A DNA stretch of 64,000 bases from Pseudomonas sp. F(2018) (lineage in GTDB: Bacteria > Pseudomonadota > Gammaproteobacteria > Pseudomonadales > Pseudomonadaceae): contig NZ_SCOM01000002.1 of assembly GCF_005508865.1 (NCBI RefSeq), forward strand, positions 372,001-436,000. The letters run 5' to 3'. Shown here one piece after another: positions 1 through 8,567 of this stretch (positions are counted from its first letter, which is position 1; every line of letters starts with the position of its first letter). The translations under genes were made by a program, and so were the position numbers. The notes beneath the pieces are model-generated. The model worked only from the letters and a program-made list of their open reading frames with translations, did no database searches and was not told where the DNA came from.

Positions 1-1250
1 CACAGCTCCGGCTCGGGGTTGGCGTCGACCAGCACGCCGTTGTTACCCTTGTGGATGAAGCCGGCGCAGCGGCTGGCGATGTTGACCACCTTGCCGACCA
101 GGTCGGAGTTGACCTTCTGCACGAAGTCCTCAAGGTTCAGGTCGAGGTCGTCCACGCCGCGGCTGAGCTTGGAGGCGTAGTAATAGCGCAGGTATTCCGG
201 GTTCAGGTGGTCCAGGTAGGTGCGCGCCTTGACGAAGGTGCCGCGCGACTTGGACATCTTCTGACCGTTGACGGTGAGGTAGCCATGCACGTTGACCGCG
301 GTGGGCTTGCGGTAGCCGGCGCCTTCGAGCATGGCCGGCCAGAACAGGGCGTGGAAGTTGACGATGTCCTTGCCGATGAAGTGGTACAGCTCGGCCGTCG
401 AGTCCTTGTTCCAGAAGGCGTCGAAGTCCAGCTCCGGGCGCTTGGCACAGAGGTTCTTGAAGCTGGCCATGTAGCCGATCGGTGCGTCCAGCCAGACGTA
501 GAAGTACTTGCCCGGCTCGTCCGGAATCTCGAAGCCGAAGTACGGCGCATCGCGGGAGATGTCCCACTCCTGCAGGCCGCCATCCAGCCATTCGGCGATC
601 TTGTTGGCCACGGCGTCCTGCAGGGTGCCGGAGCGGGTCCAGGTCTTCAGCATGGCCTCGAAGTCGGGCAGCTTGAAGAAGAAGTGCTTGGAGTCCTTGA
701 GCACCGGCACGGCGCCGGAGATGGCCGAGCGCGGGTTCTTCAACTCGGTCGGCTCGTAGGTGGCGCCGCATTTCTCGCAGTTGTCGCCGTACTGGTCCTC
801 GGCCGCGCATTTCGGGCAGGTGCCCTTGATGAAGCGGTCGGCGAGGAACATGCCCTTCTCGGGGTCGAAGTACTGGGTCACCGAGCGAGTGGCGATATGG
901 CCGGCGTCGCGCAGCTTGAGGTAGATGGCGGCGGACAGCTCGCGGTTTTCTTCGCCGTGGGTCGAGTGGTAGTTGTCGAAGTCCACGCCGAAGTCGGCGA
1001 AGTCGGCCATGTGCTCGGCCTGGACGTTGGCGATCAGCTGTTCCGGCGTGATGCCTTCCTTTTCGGCGCGCAGCATGATGGCCGAGCCGTGGGCGTCGTC
1101 GGCGCAGACGTAGATGGCCTGGTTGCCGCGCAGCTTCTGGAAGCGCACCCACATGTCGGTCTGGATGTACTCGAGCATGTGGCCGAGGTGGATCGAGCCG
1201 TTGGCGTAGGGCAGGGCGCTGGTAACGAGAATCTTGCGGGCTTCGGACAT
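1..1250 (-). CDS. metG: Methionyl-tRNA synthetase, N-terminal ~416 residues (3' end outside window)
   Basis: Class I aminoacyl-tRNA synthetase that charges tRNA-Met in the cytoplasm. The visible reading frame starts [18 protein letters not shown] and shows the HIGH-type signature HLGH around residue 24, the zinc-knuckle cysteines (CPKC then CEKC, about residues 146-162) typical of the MetG1 type, and the KMSKS loop ([10 protein letters not shown], about residue 335). The frame is open to base 1, so the anticodon-binding and C-terminal tRNA-binding domains lie outside. The ATG at 1248-1250 is the family start. It diverges from apbC, a pairing well known in Pseudomonas. Identity is secure; only completeness is limited. 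Confidence 0.97.
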   Translation of the reverse strand, partial: MSEARKILVTSALPYANGSIHLGHMLEYIQTDMWVRFQKLRGNQAIYVCADDAHGSAIMLRAEKEGITPEQLIANVQAEHMADFADFGVDFDNYHSTHGEENRELSAAIYLKLRDAGHIATRSVTQYFDPEKGMFLADRFIKGTCPKCAAEDQYGDNCEKCGATYEPTELKNPRSAISGAVPVLKDSKHFFFKLPDFEAMLKTWTRSGTLQDAVANKIAEWLDGGLQEWDISRDAPYFGFEIPDEPGKYFYVWLDAPIGYMASFKNLCAKRPELDFDAFWNKDSTAELYHFIGKDIVNFHALFWPAMLEGAGYRKPTAVNVHGYLTVNGQKMSKSRGTFVKARTYLDHLNPEYLRYYYASKLSRGVDDLDLNLEDFVQKVNSDLVGKVVNIASRCAGFIHKGNNGVLVDANPEPEL

Positions 1251-1383
1251 GGTGATCGGGCCGTGACGGTATTACGAAGGAAGTCGGCCACTATATAGGC
1301 GCAGCGGTTTTTTTTCATCCGTACGGGGCGCGGCCCTGGGGTAATATGCCCGCCTGTTTTGCTCTGCCTTTCGGAGTTGCCCC

Positions 1384-2478
1384 ATGAGCGCCGTCACCCG
1401 CGAAGCGGTCGAAGCCCGCCTGCGTCAGTTCACCGACCCCCATCTGAATCAGGACCCGGTCAGCGCCGGCTGCCTGCGCGAAGTCGATATCCAGGGCGGC
1501 AAGGTCGCCGTACGCCTGGAGCTGGGCTACGCCTCCGGGCTGTTCAAGAACGGCTGGGCGCAGATGCTGCAGATGGCCCTGGAGGGCCTGGATGGCGTGG
1601 AGTCGGCGCGGGTGCAGGTCGATGTGGCCATTGCCGCGCACAAGGCCCAGGAGCAGGTGCCGGCGCTGGCTGGGGTGAAGAACATCATCGCCGTCGCCTC
1701 CGGCAAGGGCGGCGTGGGCAAGTCCACCACCGCCGCCAACCTGGCGCTGGCCCTGGCCCGCGAAGGCGCCCGTGTCGGCATCCTCGACGCCGATATCTAC
1801 GGCCCCAGCCAGGGCATCATGTTCGGCATCCCGGAAGGTACCCGGCCGCGGGTGCGCGACCAGAAGTTCTTCGTGCCGCTGGAAGCCCATGGCGTGCAGG
1901 TGATGTCCATGGCCTTCCTCACCGATGACAGCACTCCGGTGGTGTGGCGCGGCCCGATGGTCTCCGGCGCGCTGCTGCAGCTGGTGACCCAGACCGCCTG
2001 GGATGACCTCGACTACCTAGTCGTCGATATGCCGCCGGGCACCGGTGATATCCAGCTGACCCTGGCGCAGAAGGTGCCTGTGGCCGGCGCAGTGGTGGTC
2101 ACCACCCCGCAGGACCTGGCCCTGCTGGATGCCAAGAAGGGCGTGGAGATGTTCCGCAAGGTCAACATCCCGGTACTGGGCGTGGTGGAGAACATGGCCG
2201 TGCACATCTGCAGCAACTGCGGCCATACCGAGCATCTGTTCGGCGAGGGCGGCGGTGCCAAGCTGGCCGCCCAGTACGGGGTCGACTTGCTGGCCTCGCT
2301 GCCGCTATCCATGGCCATCCGCATGCAGGCCGACGGCGGCAAGCCGACCGTGGTGGCCGACACCGAGAGCCAGATCGCCATGATCTACCAGGAAATGGCC
2401 CGCAGCGTCGGTGCGCGCATCGCCCTGTCGGGGCTGGGTGCGCAGGCGATGCCGACCATCGAGATCAGCGACGACTGA
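1384..2478 (+). CDS. apbC: Iron-sulfur cluster carrier protein ApbC (Mrp/NBP35 family P-loop ATPase)
   Basis: Cytoplasmic P-loop ATPase that binds and delivers Fe-S clusters to apo-proteins. The 364-residue product has an N-terminal MIP18/DUF59-like domain (about 1-85) and a MinD-type ATPase domain with the deviant Walker A SGKGGVGKST at 106-115, a DADIYGPSQ switch segment and a CxxC pair (HICSNC, near 275) that bridges the cluster in the dimer. Length and architecture are those of E. coli Mrp/ApbC. The start at 1384 follows an AG-rich stretch (CGGAGTTGCCCC). It diverges from metG and runs convergently into the MreB-like gene with only 4 bases between stop codons and no evident hairpin terminator. 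Confidence 0.95.
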   Translation: MSAVTREAVEARLRQFTDPHLNQDPVSAGCLREVDIQGGKVAVRLELGYASGLFKNGWAQMLQMALEGLDGVESARVQVDVAIAAHKAQEQVPALAGVKNIIAVASGKGGVGKSTTAANLALALAREGARVGILDADIYGPSQGIMFGIPEGTRPRVRDQKFFVPLEAHGVQVMSMAFLTDDSTPVVWRGPMVSGALLQLVTQTAWDDLDYLVVDMPPGTGDIQLTLAQKVPVAGAVVVTTPQDLALLDAKKGVEMFRKVNIPVLGVVENMAVHICSNCGHTEHLFGEGGGAKLAAQYGVDLLASLPLSMAIRMQADGGKPTVVADTESQIAMIYQEMARSVGARIALSGLGAQAMPTIEISDD

Positions 2479-2482
2479 CGCA

Positions 2483-2971
2483 TCAGGGCATCAGCAGCGA
2501 GCCGCCTTCACTGGGGAACTGCCGGGAACGCAGTTCCTCAACGGTCAGCTCGCGACCGATCCAGAGATGAATCTTTTTGGCACCCGCGCCGCGACATAGC
2601 TCGTACAGGCCACGCAGCTCCATCTGCGTCAGCCCGCCCTCCAGATGCTCTAGCGGATGCAGCACCACTTCCGGCTTGAGGAAGGTTTTCCCTGCAATCT
2701 GGCGCACGAGCAACTGCAGGGTCTTTTCCGCAACGGCGAAGTCCGCCAGCAGTGAGCGCGGGTGATCGAAGCCATTGAGCACCTCTACCTGCGCCTGGCC
2801 CTGCAGCTTCATCGCTGCGTGACCTGCGGCGATGGCCTCGCGTTTGCCCTTGAGGGTTCGCAGCGCCAGCGCAGGCGGTTCATCGAAGGTCATGCCGGAC
2901 GGCAGGTGCAGGCCGCTGATGCTCTGCGATCTGAGCTTCAGATAGAGCAGGGGCGTCAGATTCTTGAACAT
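2483..2971 (-). CDS. Short MreB-like protein lacking the nucleotide-binding loop
   Basis: A 162-residue protein starting MFKNLTPLL. Read against MreB from memory it follows the N-terminal actin subdomains in order: DEPPALALR matches the NEPSVVAIR segment, AAGHAAM matches [20 protein letters not shown] matches VIADFxVTEKMLQ, and [22 protein letters not shown] matches [22 protein letters not shown] in two shorter blocks. The phosphate-1 loop (DLGTANT) is replaced by YLKLRSQ, and the second half of the actin fold is absent, so ATP binding and polymerisation are unlikely. It may be a degenerate paralogue or a partner of the cell-shape machinery; function unknown. A longer in-frame start at 3025 lacks a better ribosome site. 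The gene is convergent with apbC and divergent from dcd. Confidence 0.7.
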   Translation of the reverse strand: MFKNLTPLLYLKLRSQSISGLHLPSGMTFDEPPALALRTLKGKREAIAAGHAAMKLQGQAQVEVLNGFDHPRSLLADFAVAEKTLQLLVRQIAGKTFLKPEVVLHPLEHLEGGLTQMELRGLYELCRGAGAKKIHLWIGRELTVEELRSRQFPSEGGSLLMP

Positions 2972-3116
2972 GAGGCATCCATTCCTGGCTGAAAAGGCGC
3001 ACAGCCTAACGATGGCGGGCCCCACCGTCGACCTGCCCGGCGCCCCTTGGCTCGACGCCCCGACGCCCGGTAAGATGCGCGATCATTTTTCAGCCAACAG
3101 CTTCAGGACGCCCGCC

Positions 3117-3683
3117 ATGAGCATCAAATCGGACAAGTGGATTCGCCGCATGGCCCAGGAACATGGGATGATCGAGCCGTTTGTCGAGCGCCAGATCCGT
3201 GGTGCCGACGACAACAAGGTGATCTCCTACGGCGTCTCCAGCTATGGCTACGACGTGCGCTGCGCCGCCGAATTCAAGGTGTTCACCAACATCCACTCGG
3301 CCGTGGTCGACCCGAAGAACTTCGACGAGAAGAGCTTCGTCGACATCAACAGCGACGTCTGCATCATCCCGCCGAACTCCTTCGCCCTGGCCCGCACCGT
3401 CGAATACTTCCGCATCCCGCGCGACGTGCTGACCATCTGCCTGGGCAAGAGCACCTACGCGCGTTGCGGCATCATCGTCAACGTCACCCCGCTGGAGCCG
3501 GAGTGGGAAGGCCACGTGACCCTGGAGTTCTCCAACACCACCAATCTGCCGGCGAAGATCTACGCCCACGAAGGCGTGGCGCAGATGCTGTTCCTGCAGT
3601 CCGACGAGGCCTGCGAAGTGTCTTACGCCGACCGTGGCGGCAAGTACCAGGGCCAGACTGGCGTGACCCTGCCGAAGGCCTGA
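3117..3683 (+). CDS. dcd: dCTP deaminase
   Basis: Converts dCTP to dUTP in pyrimidine deoxynucleotide synthesis, cytoplasmic trimer. The product begins [13 protein letters not shown] and has 188 residues, the usual length. Family motifs are present: SSYGYDVR near residue 42, the nucleotide-binding [10 protein letters not shown], the catalytic-glutamate segment [16 protein letters not shown], and the C-terminal [11 protein letters not shown] that closes over the triphosphate. The ATG at 3117 follows an AGGA-type site (CAGGACGCCCGCC); in-frame extension upstream to 2964 would overlap the divergent gene's start and is not supported. A strong hairpin terminator follows the stop codon. Confidence 0.97.
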   Translation: MSIKSDKWIRRMAQEHGMIEPFVERQIRGADDNKVISYGVSSYGYDVRCAAEFKVFTNIHSAVVDPKNFDEKSFVDINSDVCIIPPNSFALARTVEYFRIPRDVLTICLGKSTYARCGIIVNVTPLEPEWEGHVTLEFSNTTNLPAKIYAHEGVAQMLFLQSDEACEVSYADRGGKYQGQTGVTLPKA

Positions 3684-3699
3684 TCGCGCCGCCATGAAG

Positions 3700-3724
3700 A
3701 AAGCCGGGCTTGCCCGGCTTTTTT
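3700..3724. terminator. Rho-independent terminator after dcd, shared with the convergent permease gene
   Basis: AAGCCGGGC, a two-to-four base loop, then GCCCGGCTT followed by six T on the plus strand. The other strand also ends in a T-rich run, so it can stop transcription from both sides. Confidence 0.85.
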
Positions 3725-3740
3725 GTGCCCGCAGGCCGGC

Positions 3741-4841
3741 TCAGGTGCCTTCCGACGGCGACTCCTGAATCTGCACGGGCGGCGTATCGACCCATTGCCA
3801 GAACAGCTTGTAGCCCACAGCCAGCACCACCGGGCCGATGAACAGGCCGATGATGCCGCCGCTGAGCATGCCGCCCAGGGCGCCGATCAGCACCACCGGC
3901 ATCGGTACATCGACGCCGCGCCCCAGCAGCAGGGGCTTGAGCACGTTGTCGACCAGGCCGGCGAGCATGGTGTAGATGGTGAAGATGATGGCCGCCAGGG
4001 TCGGGCCTTCGCTGTAGAAGACGAAGGCGATCACCGGCAGGGTGATCAGCGGCAGTGGCAACTGCATGATGCCCAGCAGCAGGACGCCCATGGCCAGCAG
4101 CCCGGCGCCGGGTACGCCCATGACCATGAAGCCGATGCCGAGCAGCAGCATCTGCACGAAGGCGATGCCGATCACGCCCTGGGCCACGGCGCGGATGGTC
4201 GCGGTGCAGAGCAATACGAAGTGTCCGCTGCGCTCGGGAGCGATGATGCGCGCCGCGATGCGCTGGGCGCTGCGGTGACCGTTGTCGCCGTAGGCCATGA
4301 TGATGGCGCCGATGACCAGCGCGGCGATGAACACCAGGAAGCCGGCGCCGGCTCCGGCGATCTTGCCGAGCAGCACCAGGGTCACATCCTTGATATAGGG
4401 CGCCAGGCGCTGCAGCAGGCTGGTCAGATCGGACGAGGCCTGTTCCCAGAAGCCGTGCAGCGACTCGCCGATCAGCGGCCAGCCGGCGACGGAGTCGGGC
4501 GGCGAGGGGATGCGCAGCGAGCCGCTTTTCACCGTGTCGATCGCCACCTCCACCGAGTCACCCAGCGAGGCACCGAGCAGGTAGATCGGCAGTAACAGCA
4601 CGGCCATTGCGACCAGTACGATCAGCGTGGCGGCGCGGCTGTCGCTGTTGCCCAGGTGCGGCCTGAGCAGGAGGTGCAGTGGGTAGAGGGTGATGGCGAG
4701 GATCACCGACCACAGCATCAGGCTGAGGAAGGGGTGGAACACTTCATAGCAGGACACCACCAGCGCGGTGATGAGGCCTGCGCGGATCAGCGTGTCGAGC
4801 AGGGTGCGAGGCAGGTGTCTGTCCGAGTCGATGGGCGTCAT
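3741..4841 (-). CDS. AI-2E family transporter (PerM/TqsA-like permease)
   Basis: Integral inner-membrane protein of 366 residues starting MTPIDSDRHLPRTLL. It has the family pattern: two N-terminal hydrophobic segments (around GLITALVVSCYEVF and LMLWSVILAITLYPL), a hydrophilic region, then about five to six further membrane segments including a glycine-rich stretch LGALGGMLSGGIIGLFIGP near the C-terminus, which is the most conserved part of the family. Members have been linked to autoinducer-2 export or Na+/H+ antiport; the substrate here is unknown. The ATG at 4841 is preceded by AAGGACCGCCCC, a better ribosome site than that of an in-frame ATG at 4871 (10 residues longer). Confidence 0.85.
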   Translation of the reverse strand: MTPIDSDRHLPRTLLDTLIRAGLITALVVSCYEVFHPFLSLMLWSVILAITLYPLHLLLRPHLGNSDSRAATLIVLVAMAVLLLPIYLLGASLGDSVEVAIDTVKSGSLRIPSPPDSVAGWPLIGESLHGFWEQASSDLTSLLQRLAPYIKDVTLVLLGKIAGAGAGFLVFIAALVIGAIIMAYGDNGHRSAQRIAARIIAPERSGHFVLLCTATIRAVAQGVIGIAFVQMLLLGIGFMVMGVPGAGLLAMGVLLLGIMQLPLPLITLPVIAFVFYSEGPTLAAIIFTIYTMLAGLVDNVLKPLLLGRGVDVPMPVVLIGALGGMLSGGIIGLFIGPVVLAVGYKLFWQWVDTPPVQIQESPSEGT

Positions 4842-4928
4842 GGGGCGGTCCTTGGCGGCGACGGTTGGCATGCGTCAGCATAGCCGGCCAACGGGCAGCG
4901 GCTCGTCTGCCAACCGGAGGGATTCACC

Positions 4929-5474
4929 ATGAGTTTATGGAAATGGGCCGGCGGCTTGGTGCTGGGCTGCGTCGCTACCCTGGCCCAGGCCGAACTGAGC
5001 CTGCGCACCGATGGCGAGGTGTTCGGCCTGGCGCCCAGCGCGCCGCCGGCCGCCTTCATCCAACATCTCGGTGAACCGACTGCCGAGCTGCCGCTGCAGC
5101 AGGGGCGGCGTGGTCTGTTGTATGGCAATGCGCTGCTGCTGGTGTTCGAAGGCGAGCGCCTGCGCGAGGTGCGCTGCTGGAAGGTGCAACAGTTCACCGA
5201 CGAGCTGTTTGTCGGCTGGCTGCAGGACGTGGAGCGCAAAGGCCAGCCCGAGGGCTTCGTGGTCGACGATCGGCTGCGCCTGGGCATGCCGCGGCAGCAG
5301 GTGGGCGCTTATCTGGCGGGGCTGGAAGGGGCGGGCGACGAGCGTTCCGATCTGCTGCGGAAGAACGGCCGGCAGATCTGGCTGGGCTATGGCCCGGCAC
5401 CCGACTATCACCTGGGCGACGACCCCGAGCAGGCGGTGCTGGTCTCCATTAGCGTGCTGTTCGAGAAACCCTGA
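4929..5474 (+). CDS. Predicted secreted protein of unknown function
   Basis: 181 residues with a classical Sec signal peptide: MSLWKWAGGLVLGCVATLAQA then mature ELSLRTDG. The mature part has no transmembrane segment, a single cysteine (VRCWKV) and no motif I recognise. It contains acidic and hydrophobic beta-like stretches (ALLLVFEGERLREVRCW, AVLVSISVLFEKP), which suggests a small periplasmic beta-rich domain. The ATG follows GGAGGGATTCACC, a strong ribosome site. It stands alone between the permease (divergent) and the proline-rich peptide gene 73 bases downstream. I do not recognise the family. Confidence 0.75.
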   Translation: MSLWKWAGGLVLGCVATLAQAELSLRTDGEVFGLAPSAPPAAFIQHLGEPTAELPLQQGRRGLLYGNALLLVFEGERLREVRCWKVQQFTDELFVGWLQDVERKGQPEGFVVDDRLRLGMPRQQVGAYLAGLEGAGDERSDLLRKNGRQIWLGYGPAPDYHLGDDPEQAVLVSISVLFEKP

Positions 5475-5506
5475 CGCTCGAAAATGCAGTGAATTTCTGC
5501 CGTCCT

Positions 5507-5533
5507 GGCGAACTCTACCGCTCAGAGTTCGCC
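5507..5533 (+). promoter_or_regulatory. Perfect hairpin directly upstream of a ribosome binding site
   Basis: GGCGAACTCT and AGAGTTCGCC are perfect 10-base arms around a 7-base loop. The ribosome site GAGGAGG begins at 5534, the very next base, and the ATG of the small gene is at 5548. There is no T-tract, so it is not a standard terminator; it may control translation or mRNA stability, or be a protein-binding palindrome. Confidence 0.6.
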
Positions 5534-5547
5534 GAGGAGGGCATCTC

Positions 5548-5730
5548 ATGTACGCAACACTGACTCATTTCTTTCCGCCAGGCCCGCGTGGCTGGCAGCT
5601 GAACGGCGCCATTCCTGGCCAGCCTGATCCGGATATCCCCGACCAGCCCGGTAAGCCGGACCTACCGCAGCCCCCGGGCGAGCCGACCATTCCCGACCAG
5701 CCCCCCCCCGCGCCAATAGCCCGCCACTGA
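5548..5730 (+). CDS. Small proline-rich protein
   Basis: 60 residues, MYATLTHFFPPGPRGWQLNG followed by a tail that is about 40 percent proline with recurring P-D-x-P and D-Q-P units (DPDIPDQPGKPDLPQPPGEP, IPDQPPP). There is no signal peptide or membrane segment; the tail should be unstructured. The ribosome site GAGGAGG at spacing 7 is near optimal, which supports real translation despite the size. A run of nine C near 5700-5709 sits inside the frame. Function unknown. The following nadE gene is convergent. Confidence 0.6.
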   Translation: MYATLTHFFPPGPRGWQLNGAIPGQPDPDIPDQPGKPDLPQPPGEPTIPDQPPPAPIARH

Positions 5731-5747
5731 GGCGGGCCAGCCCGGCG

Positions 5748-6575
5748 TCACGGCACCAGCGGCAACTCGCGTTTGTGACGGGTGTTGTCGTAGGTGCGCA
5801 CGATGGTGGCGTAGGCCTCGTCACTGACTTTCTCGCCATGCAGGAACGCGTCGATCTCGGCGTAGCTCACTCCGTGGGCTTCTTCGTCGGGCTTGCCCGG
5901 ACGTAGCTCTTCCAGGTCGGCGGTCGGCGTCTTCTGTACCAGGTGCTGTGGCGCGCCCAGGTATTTGGCGATGGCGCGTACCTGGCCTTTCACCAGGCCG
6001 GAGAGCGGGGCCAGATCACAGGCACCGTCGCCGAACTTGGTGAAGAAGCCCATCACCGCCTCGGCGGCGTGGTCGGTGCCGATTACCAGGCCGTTGTTGG
6101 CGTTGGCGATGGCGAACTGGGCGACCATGCGGATGCGCGCCTTGATGTTGCCGTTGACGAAGTCGCGACGCGGCTCGGCGAGCTTTTGCAAGTCGGCGAC
6201 CTGTTCGCCCAGGCCGAGCACACTGGGGGCGATATTGACCGTGTCGTTGATGTCGGCACCGACGAATTTCAGCGAATCCTGGGCATCGTGCTCGTCATGC
6301 TGGGTCTTGTGCGGCAGGCGCACGGCAATGAAGCGGTAGCCGGCATCGCCGGTCTCGGCGCGCAGCTCCTCGACCGACAGCTGGGCCAGGCGCCCGGCGG
6401 TGGTGGAGTCGACGCCACCGCTGATGCCCAGCACCAGTACCTTCAGGCCCGAATTCCTCAACGTGTTCTTGATGAAGTTCTTGCGCCGCTCGATCTCCGC
6501 CACCAGGGCGGCCTCGTCGGCGAAGGGCGGTACCACGTCCAGGGCGGCGGCGATTTCGGCTTGGCGGTTGCTCAT
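5748..6575 (-). CDS. nadE: Ammonia-dependent NAD+ synthetase
   Basis: Last step of NAD+ synthesis: deamido-NAD+ plus ammonia and ATP gives NAD+. The 275-residue product lacks a glutaminase domain. It has the PP-loop signature SGGVDST at 52-58, the [15 protein letters not shown] segment and the C-terminal KRELPL tail typical of the short NadE type. Start at 6575 ([10 protein letters not shown]) is preceded by GAGGACCCAGCC; an in-frame ATG at 6602 overlaps pncB and is rejected. Third gene of pncA-pncB-nadE, 10 bases after pncB, so likely co-transcribed and controlled by NrtR. Confidence 0.97.
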   Translation of the reverse strand: MSNRQAEIAAALDVVPPFADEAALVAEIERRKNFIKNTLRNSGLKVLVLGISGGVDSTTAGRLAQLSVEELRAETGDAGYRFIAVRLPHKTQHDEHDAQDSLKFVGADINDTVNIAPSVLGLGEQVADLQKLAEPRRDFVNGNIKARIRMVAQFAIANANNGLVIGTDHAAEAVMGFFTKFGDGACDLAPLSGLVKGQVRAIAKYLGAPQHLVQKTPTADLEELRPGKPDEEAHGVSYAEIDAFLHGEKVSDEAYATIVRTYDNTRHKRELPLVP

Positions 6576-6585
6576 GGCTGGGTCC

Positions 6586-7779
6586 TCATACGCGGAAAAC
6601 ATGTTTCAGGTAGCTGACGAAGTTCTCGTCGCGGCACTGGGTCTTGCCCGGTGCGTCGGAAATCTTGGCGACGGGCTGGCCGTTGCAGGCGGTCATCTTG
6701 ATCACGATGTTCATCGGCTCGACGCCCGGGATGTCGCAGGTCAGCTTGGTGCCGACGCCGAAGCTTACGTGGATACGACCGTGAAGTGCACGGTAGAGCT
6801 GCAGCGACTTTGCAAAGTCGAGGCCATCGGAGAACACCAGGGTCTTGCTCATGGGGTCGATGCCCAGCTTCTCGTAGTGGGCGATGGCCTTCTCCGCCCA
6901 CTGCAGCGGGTCGCCCGAGTCGTGGCGCAGGCCGTCGAACAGCTTGGCGAAGTACAGATCGAAGTCGCGCAGGAAGGCGTCCATGGTGATGCAGTCGGTC
7001 AGGGCGATGCCGAGCAGGCCGCGGTACTCGCGTACCCAGCAGTCCAGGGCGGCGCTCTGGCTGTCGATCAGGCGCGGGCCGAGCTGCTGGTGGGCCATCA
7101 GCCACTCGTGGGCCATGGTGCCGAGCGGCTTGAGGTCGAGCTCGCGGGCCAGGTGCACATTGCTGGTGCCGACGAAGCGCCCGGGGAAGTCGCGTTTCAT
7201 GATCTTCACCATCTGCTCCTGCACCCGGTAGGAGAAGCGTCGGCGGGTGCCGAAATCGGCGACCTGGAAGCCGTCCAGCTCATCGGCCGAGGCCTCGCGC
7301 TTGAGCCAGTCGAACTTCTCGTACAGGCGCTCGCTGGCCTGTTCCAGCAGCACCTCGCGATAGCGATAGCGGTTGCGCACCTCGCTGATGATCGCCAGCA
7401 GCGGGATCTCGTAGAGGATCACGTGCAGCCAGGGGCCGCGCAGGCGGATGCACAGCTGGCCGTCCTCGACGCTGGTTTGCACATGGCGCGGGTTGAAGCG
7501 GAACAGGCCGAGGAAGCGGATGAAGTCGGCCTTCATGAACGGGATGCGCTCGAGGAAGCCCAGTTGATCGGCGGTGACTTCCAGCTCGGCCAGGCGCTCG
7601 ATCTGGTAGCGGATCTCGGCCAGGTAAGGCGTCAGATCCTCGGCGTTGCGGCAGCGGAACTCCCACTCCACCTCGGCGTTGGGGTAGTTGTGCAGCACCG
7701 CCTGCATCATGGTCAGCTTGTAGAAGTCGGTGTCCAGCAGGTTCTGCACGATGCGCTCGGCGAATACGCTCTCGGTCAT
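6586..7779 (-). CDS. pncB: Nicotinate phosphoribosyltransferase
   Basis: Converts nicotinate, PRPP and ATP to nicotinate mononucleotide in the Preiss-Handler route. The 397-residue product starts [21 protein letters not shown] and carries the TDFYKLTM N-terminal signature, [17 protein letters not shown], the [10 protein letters not shown] segment around the phosphoribosylated histidine, and [11 protein letters not shown] and [10 protein letters not shown] for PRPP binding. The ATG at 7779 has GGAG nine bases upstream; the ATG at 7794 would lie inside pncA. The start follows the pncA stop codon after one base (TGAGATG), so translation is coupled. Confidence 0.97.
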   Translation of the reverse strand: MTESVFAERIVQNLLDTDFYKLTMMQAVLHNYPNAEVEWEFRCRNAEDLTPYLAEIRYQIERLAELEVTADQLGFLERIPFMKADFIRFLGLFRFNPRHVQTSVEDGQLCIRLRGPWLHVILYEIPLLAIISEVRNRYRYREVLLEQASERLYEKFDWLKREASADELDGFQVADFGTRRRFSYRVQEQMVKIMKRDFPGRFVGTSNVHLARELDLKPLGTMAHEWLMAHQQLGPRLIDSQSAALDCWVREYRGLLGIALTDCITMDAFLRDFDLYFAKLFDGLRHDSGDPLQWAEKAIAHYEKLGIDPMSKTLVFSDGLDFAKSLQLYRALHGRIHVSFGVGTKLTCDIPGVEPMNIVIKMTACNGQPVAKISDAPGKTQCRDENFVSYLKHVFRV

Positions 7780-7780
7780 C

Positions 7781-8425
7781 TCAGTTGTCTCCATCCATGT
7801 TCAGCGCTGCATCCAGCTCATCCAGGCTGGCGTGCAGGGCGATGCCGGCGGCGCGCATCTCGGCGCAGGAGCTGTTGGCGGTGTCTTCGGCAATGGCCCG
7901 GCAGGCCGGCAGGTACACGTCGACCATGAAGCCGGCGCGGCGCAGTTGCAGGGCGGTGGTCTTCACGCAGTAGTCCAGGGCCAGGCCGCCGACCAGCACG
8001 CGCTTCACGCCATTGTGCCGGAGAAACTCGATGACGCCCGTGCTGCGTTTCTCGGCCAGGTCGTGGTAGCAGGCGCCGTAAGGGTGCAAGTCCGGCTCCA
8101 CGCCTTTCCACACGAAGTAGTCGTAGTCCAGCGGGGCGGGCAGCTCGTCGAGCAGCTCGAAACCCGGCGTGCCCGGCACGCAGTGGCTGACCCAGGACAG
8201 GTCGGCGTTGGCCAGCGGCAGGGGCCTCAGCATCTCCGCGTGGCTCGGCGCCACCCAGGCGGCTTGCGGGCTGTGCGCGTCCTTGCTGCCCAGGCGCATG
8301 GCGGCGCGCTCGGCCAACTGGTTGAGGGCAGGGGCTATGGCATCGCCGCCGGGAACCGGCAGCTCGTTCGGGCACAGGGGAGTGAAGCCCTTTTGCGCAT
8401 CGACGTCGAAGCTGGCGATTTTCAT
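7781..8425 (-). CDS. pncA: Nicotinamidase (isochorismatase-like cysteine hydrolase)
   Basis: Hydrolyses nicotinamide to nicotinate and ammonia, the entry step of this salvage operon. 214 residues starting [19 protein letters not shown]. The catalytic aspartate is in FDVDAQKGF, the metal and lysine region in the GSKDAHSP and FVWKG segments, and the nucleophilic cysteine in [13 protein letters not shown]. The ATG at 8425 is preceded by AAGGAATGCCAAG; an in-frame ATG at 8467 would place the N-terminus inside the operator-like palindrome. First gene of the operon; divergent from nrtR. Confidence 0.95.
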   Translation of the reverse strand: MKIASFDVDAQKGFTPLCPNELPVPGGDAIAPALNQLAERAAMRLGSKDAHSPQAAWVAPSHAEMLRPLPLANADLSWVSHCVPGTPGFELLDELPAPLDYDYFVWKGVEPDLHPYGACYHDLAEKRSTGVIEFLRHNGVKRVLVGGLALDYCVKTTALQLRRAGFMVDVYLPACRAIAEDTANSSCAEMRAAGIALHASLDELDAALNMDGDN

Positions 8426-8457
8426 CTTGGCATTCCTTGTTGCCGTGGAGGTGGTTA

Positions 8458-8480
8458 CATATTCCATCTGATGAAATAAG
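8458..8480. promoter_or_regulatory. Candidate NrtR operator 1 (near pncA)
   Basis: An imperfect palindrome with 11-base arms, CATATTCCATC and GATGAAATAAG around a central T, nine of eleven pairs matching. It lies 33 bases upstream of the pncA ATG, in the divergent spacer between pncA and nrtR. The right arm ATGAAATAAGT recurs exactly at 8534-8544. Assignment to NrtR is from position and repetition; the bound protein is inferred. Confidence 0.6.
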
Positions 8481-8520
8481 TTGGCAAGCGCTTTCTGCCG
8501 GGACGGATGAAATTCTGTGA

Positions 8521-8544
8521 GTTATTCGTCAAGATGAAATAAGT
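8521..8544. promoter_or_regulatory. Candidate NrtR operator 2 (near nrtR)
   Basis: GTTATTCGTCAA then GATGAAATAAGT: the right half is the same 11-mer as in operator 1, the left half (TTATT-CGTC) pairs with it except for one deleted base and one mismatch. It ends 23 bases before the nrtR ATG, suitable for autoregulation. A partial copy, GGATGAAATT, lies between the two sites at 8505-8514. Confidence 0.5.
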
Positions 8545-8567
8545 CGCTGGGATTCGAAGGAGAGGAC

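Noticed and set aside
5700..5709. Run of nine C as possible frameshift site or sequencing error
   Set aside because: The frame is open through it and reaches a stop codon in the expected place; no downstream coding frame would be gained by a shift.
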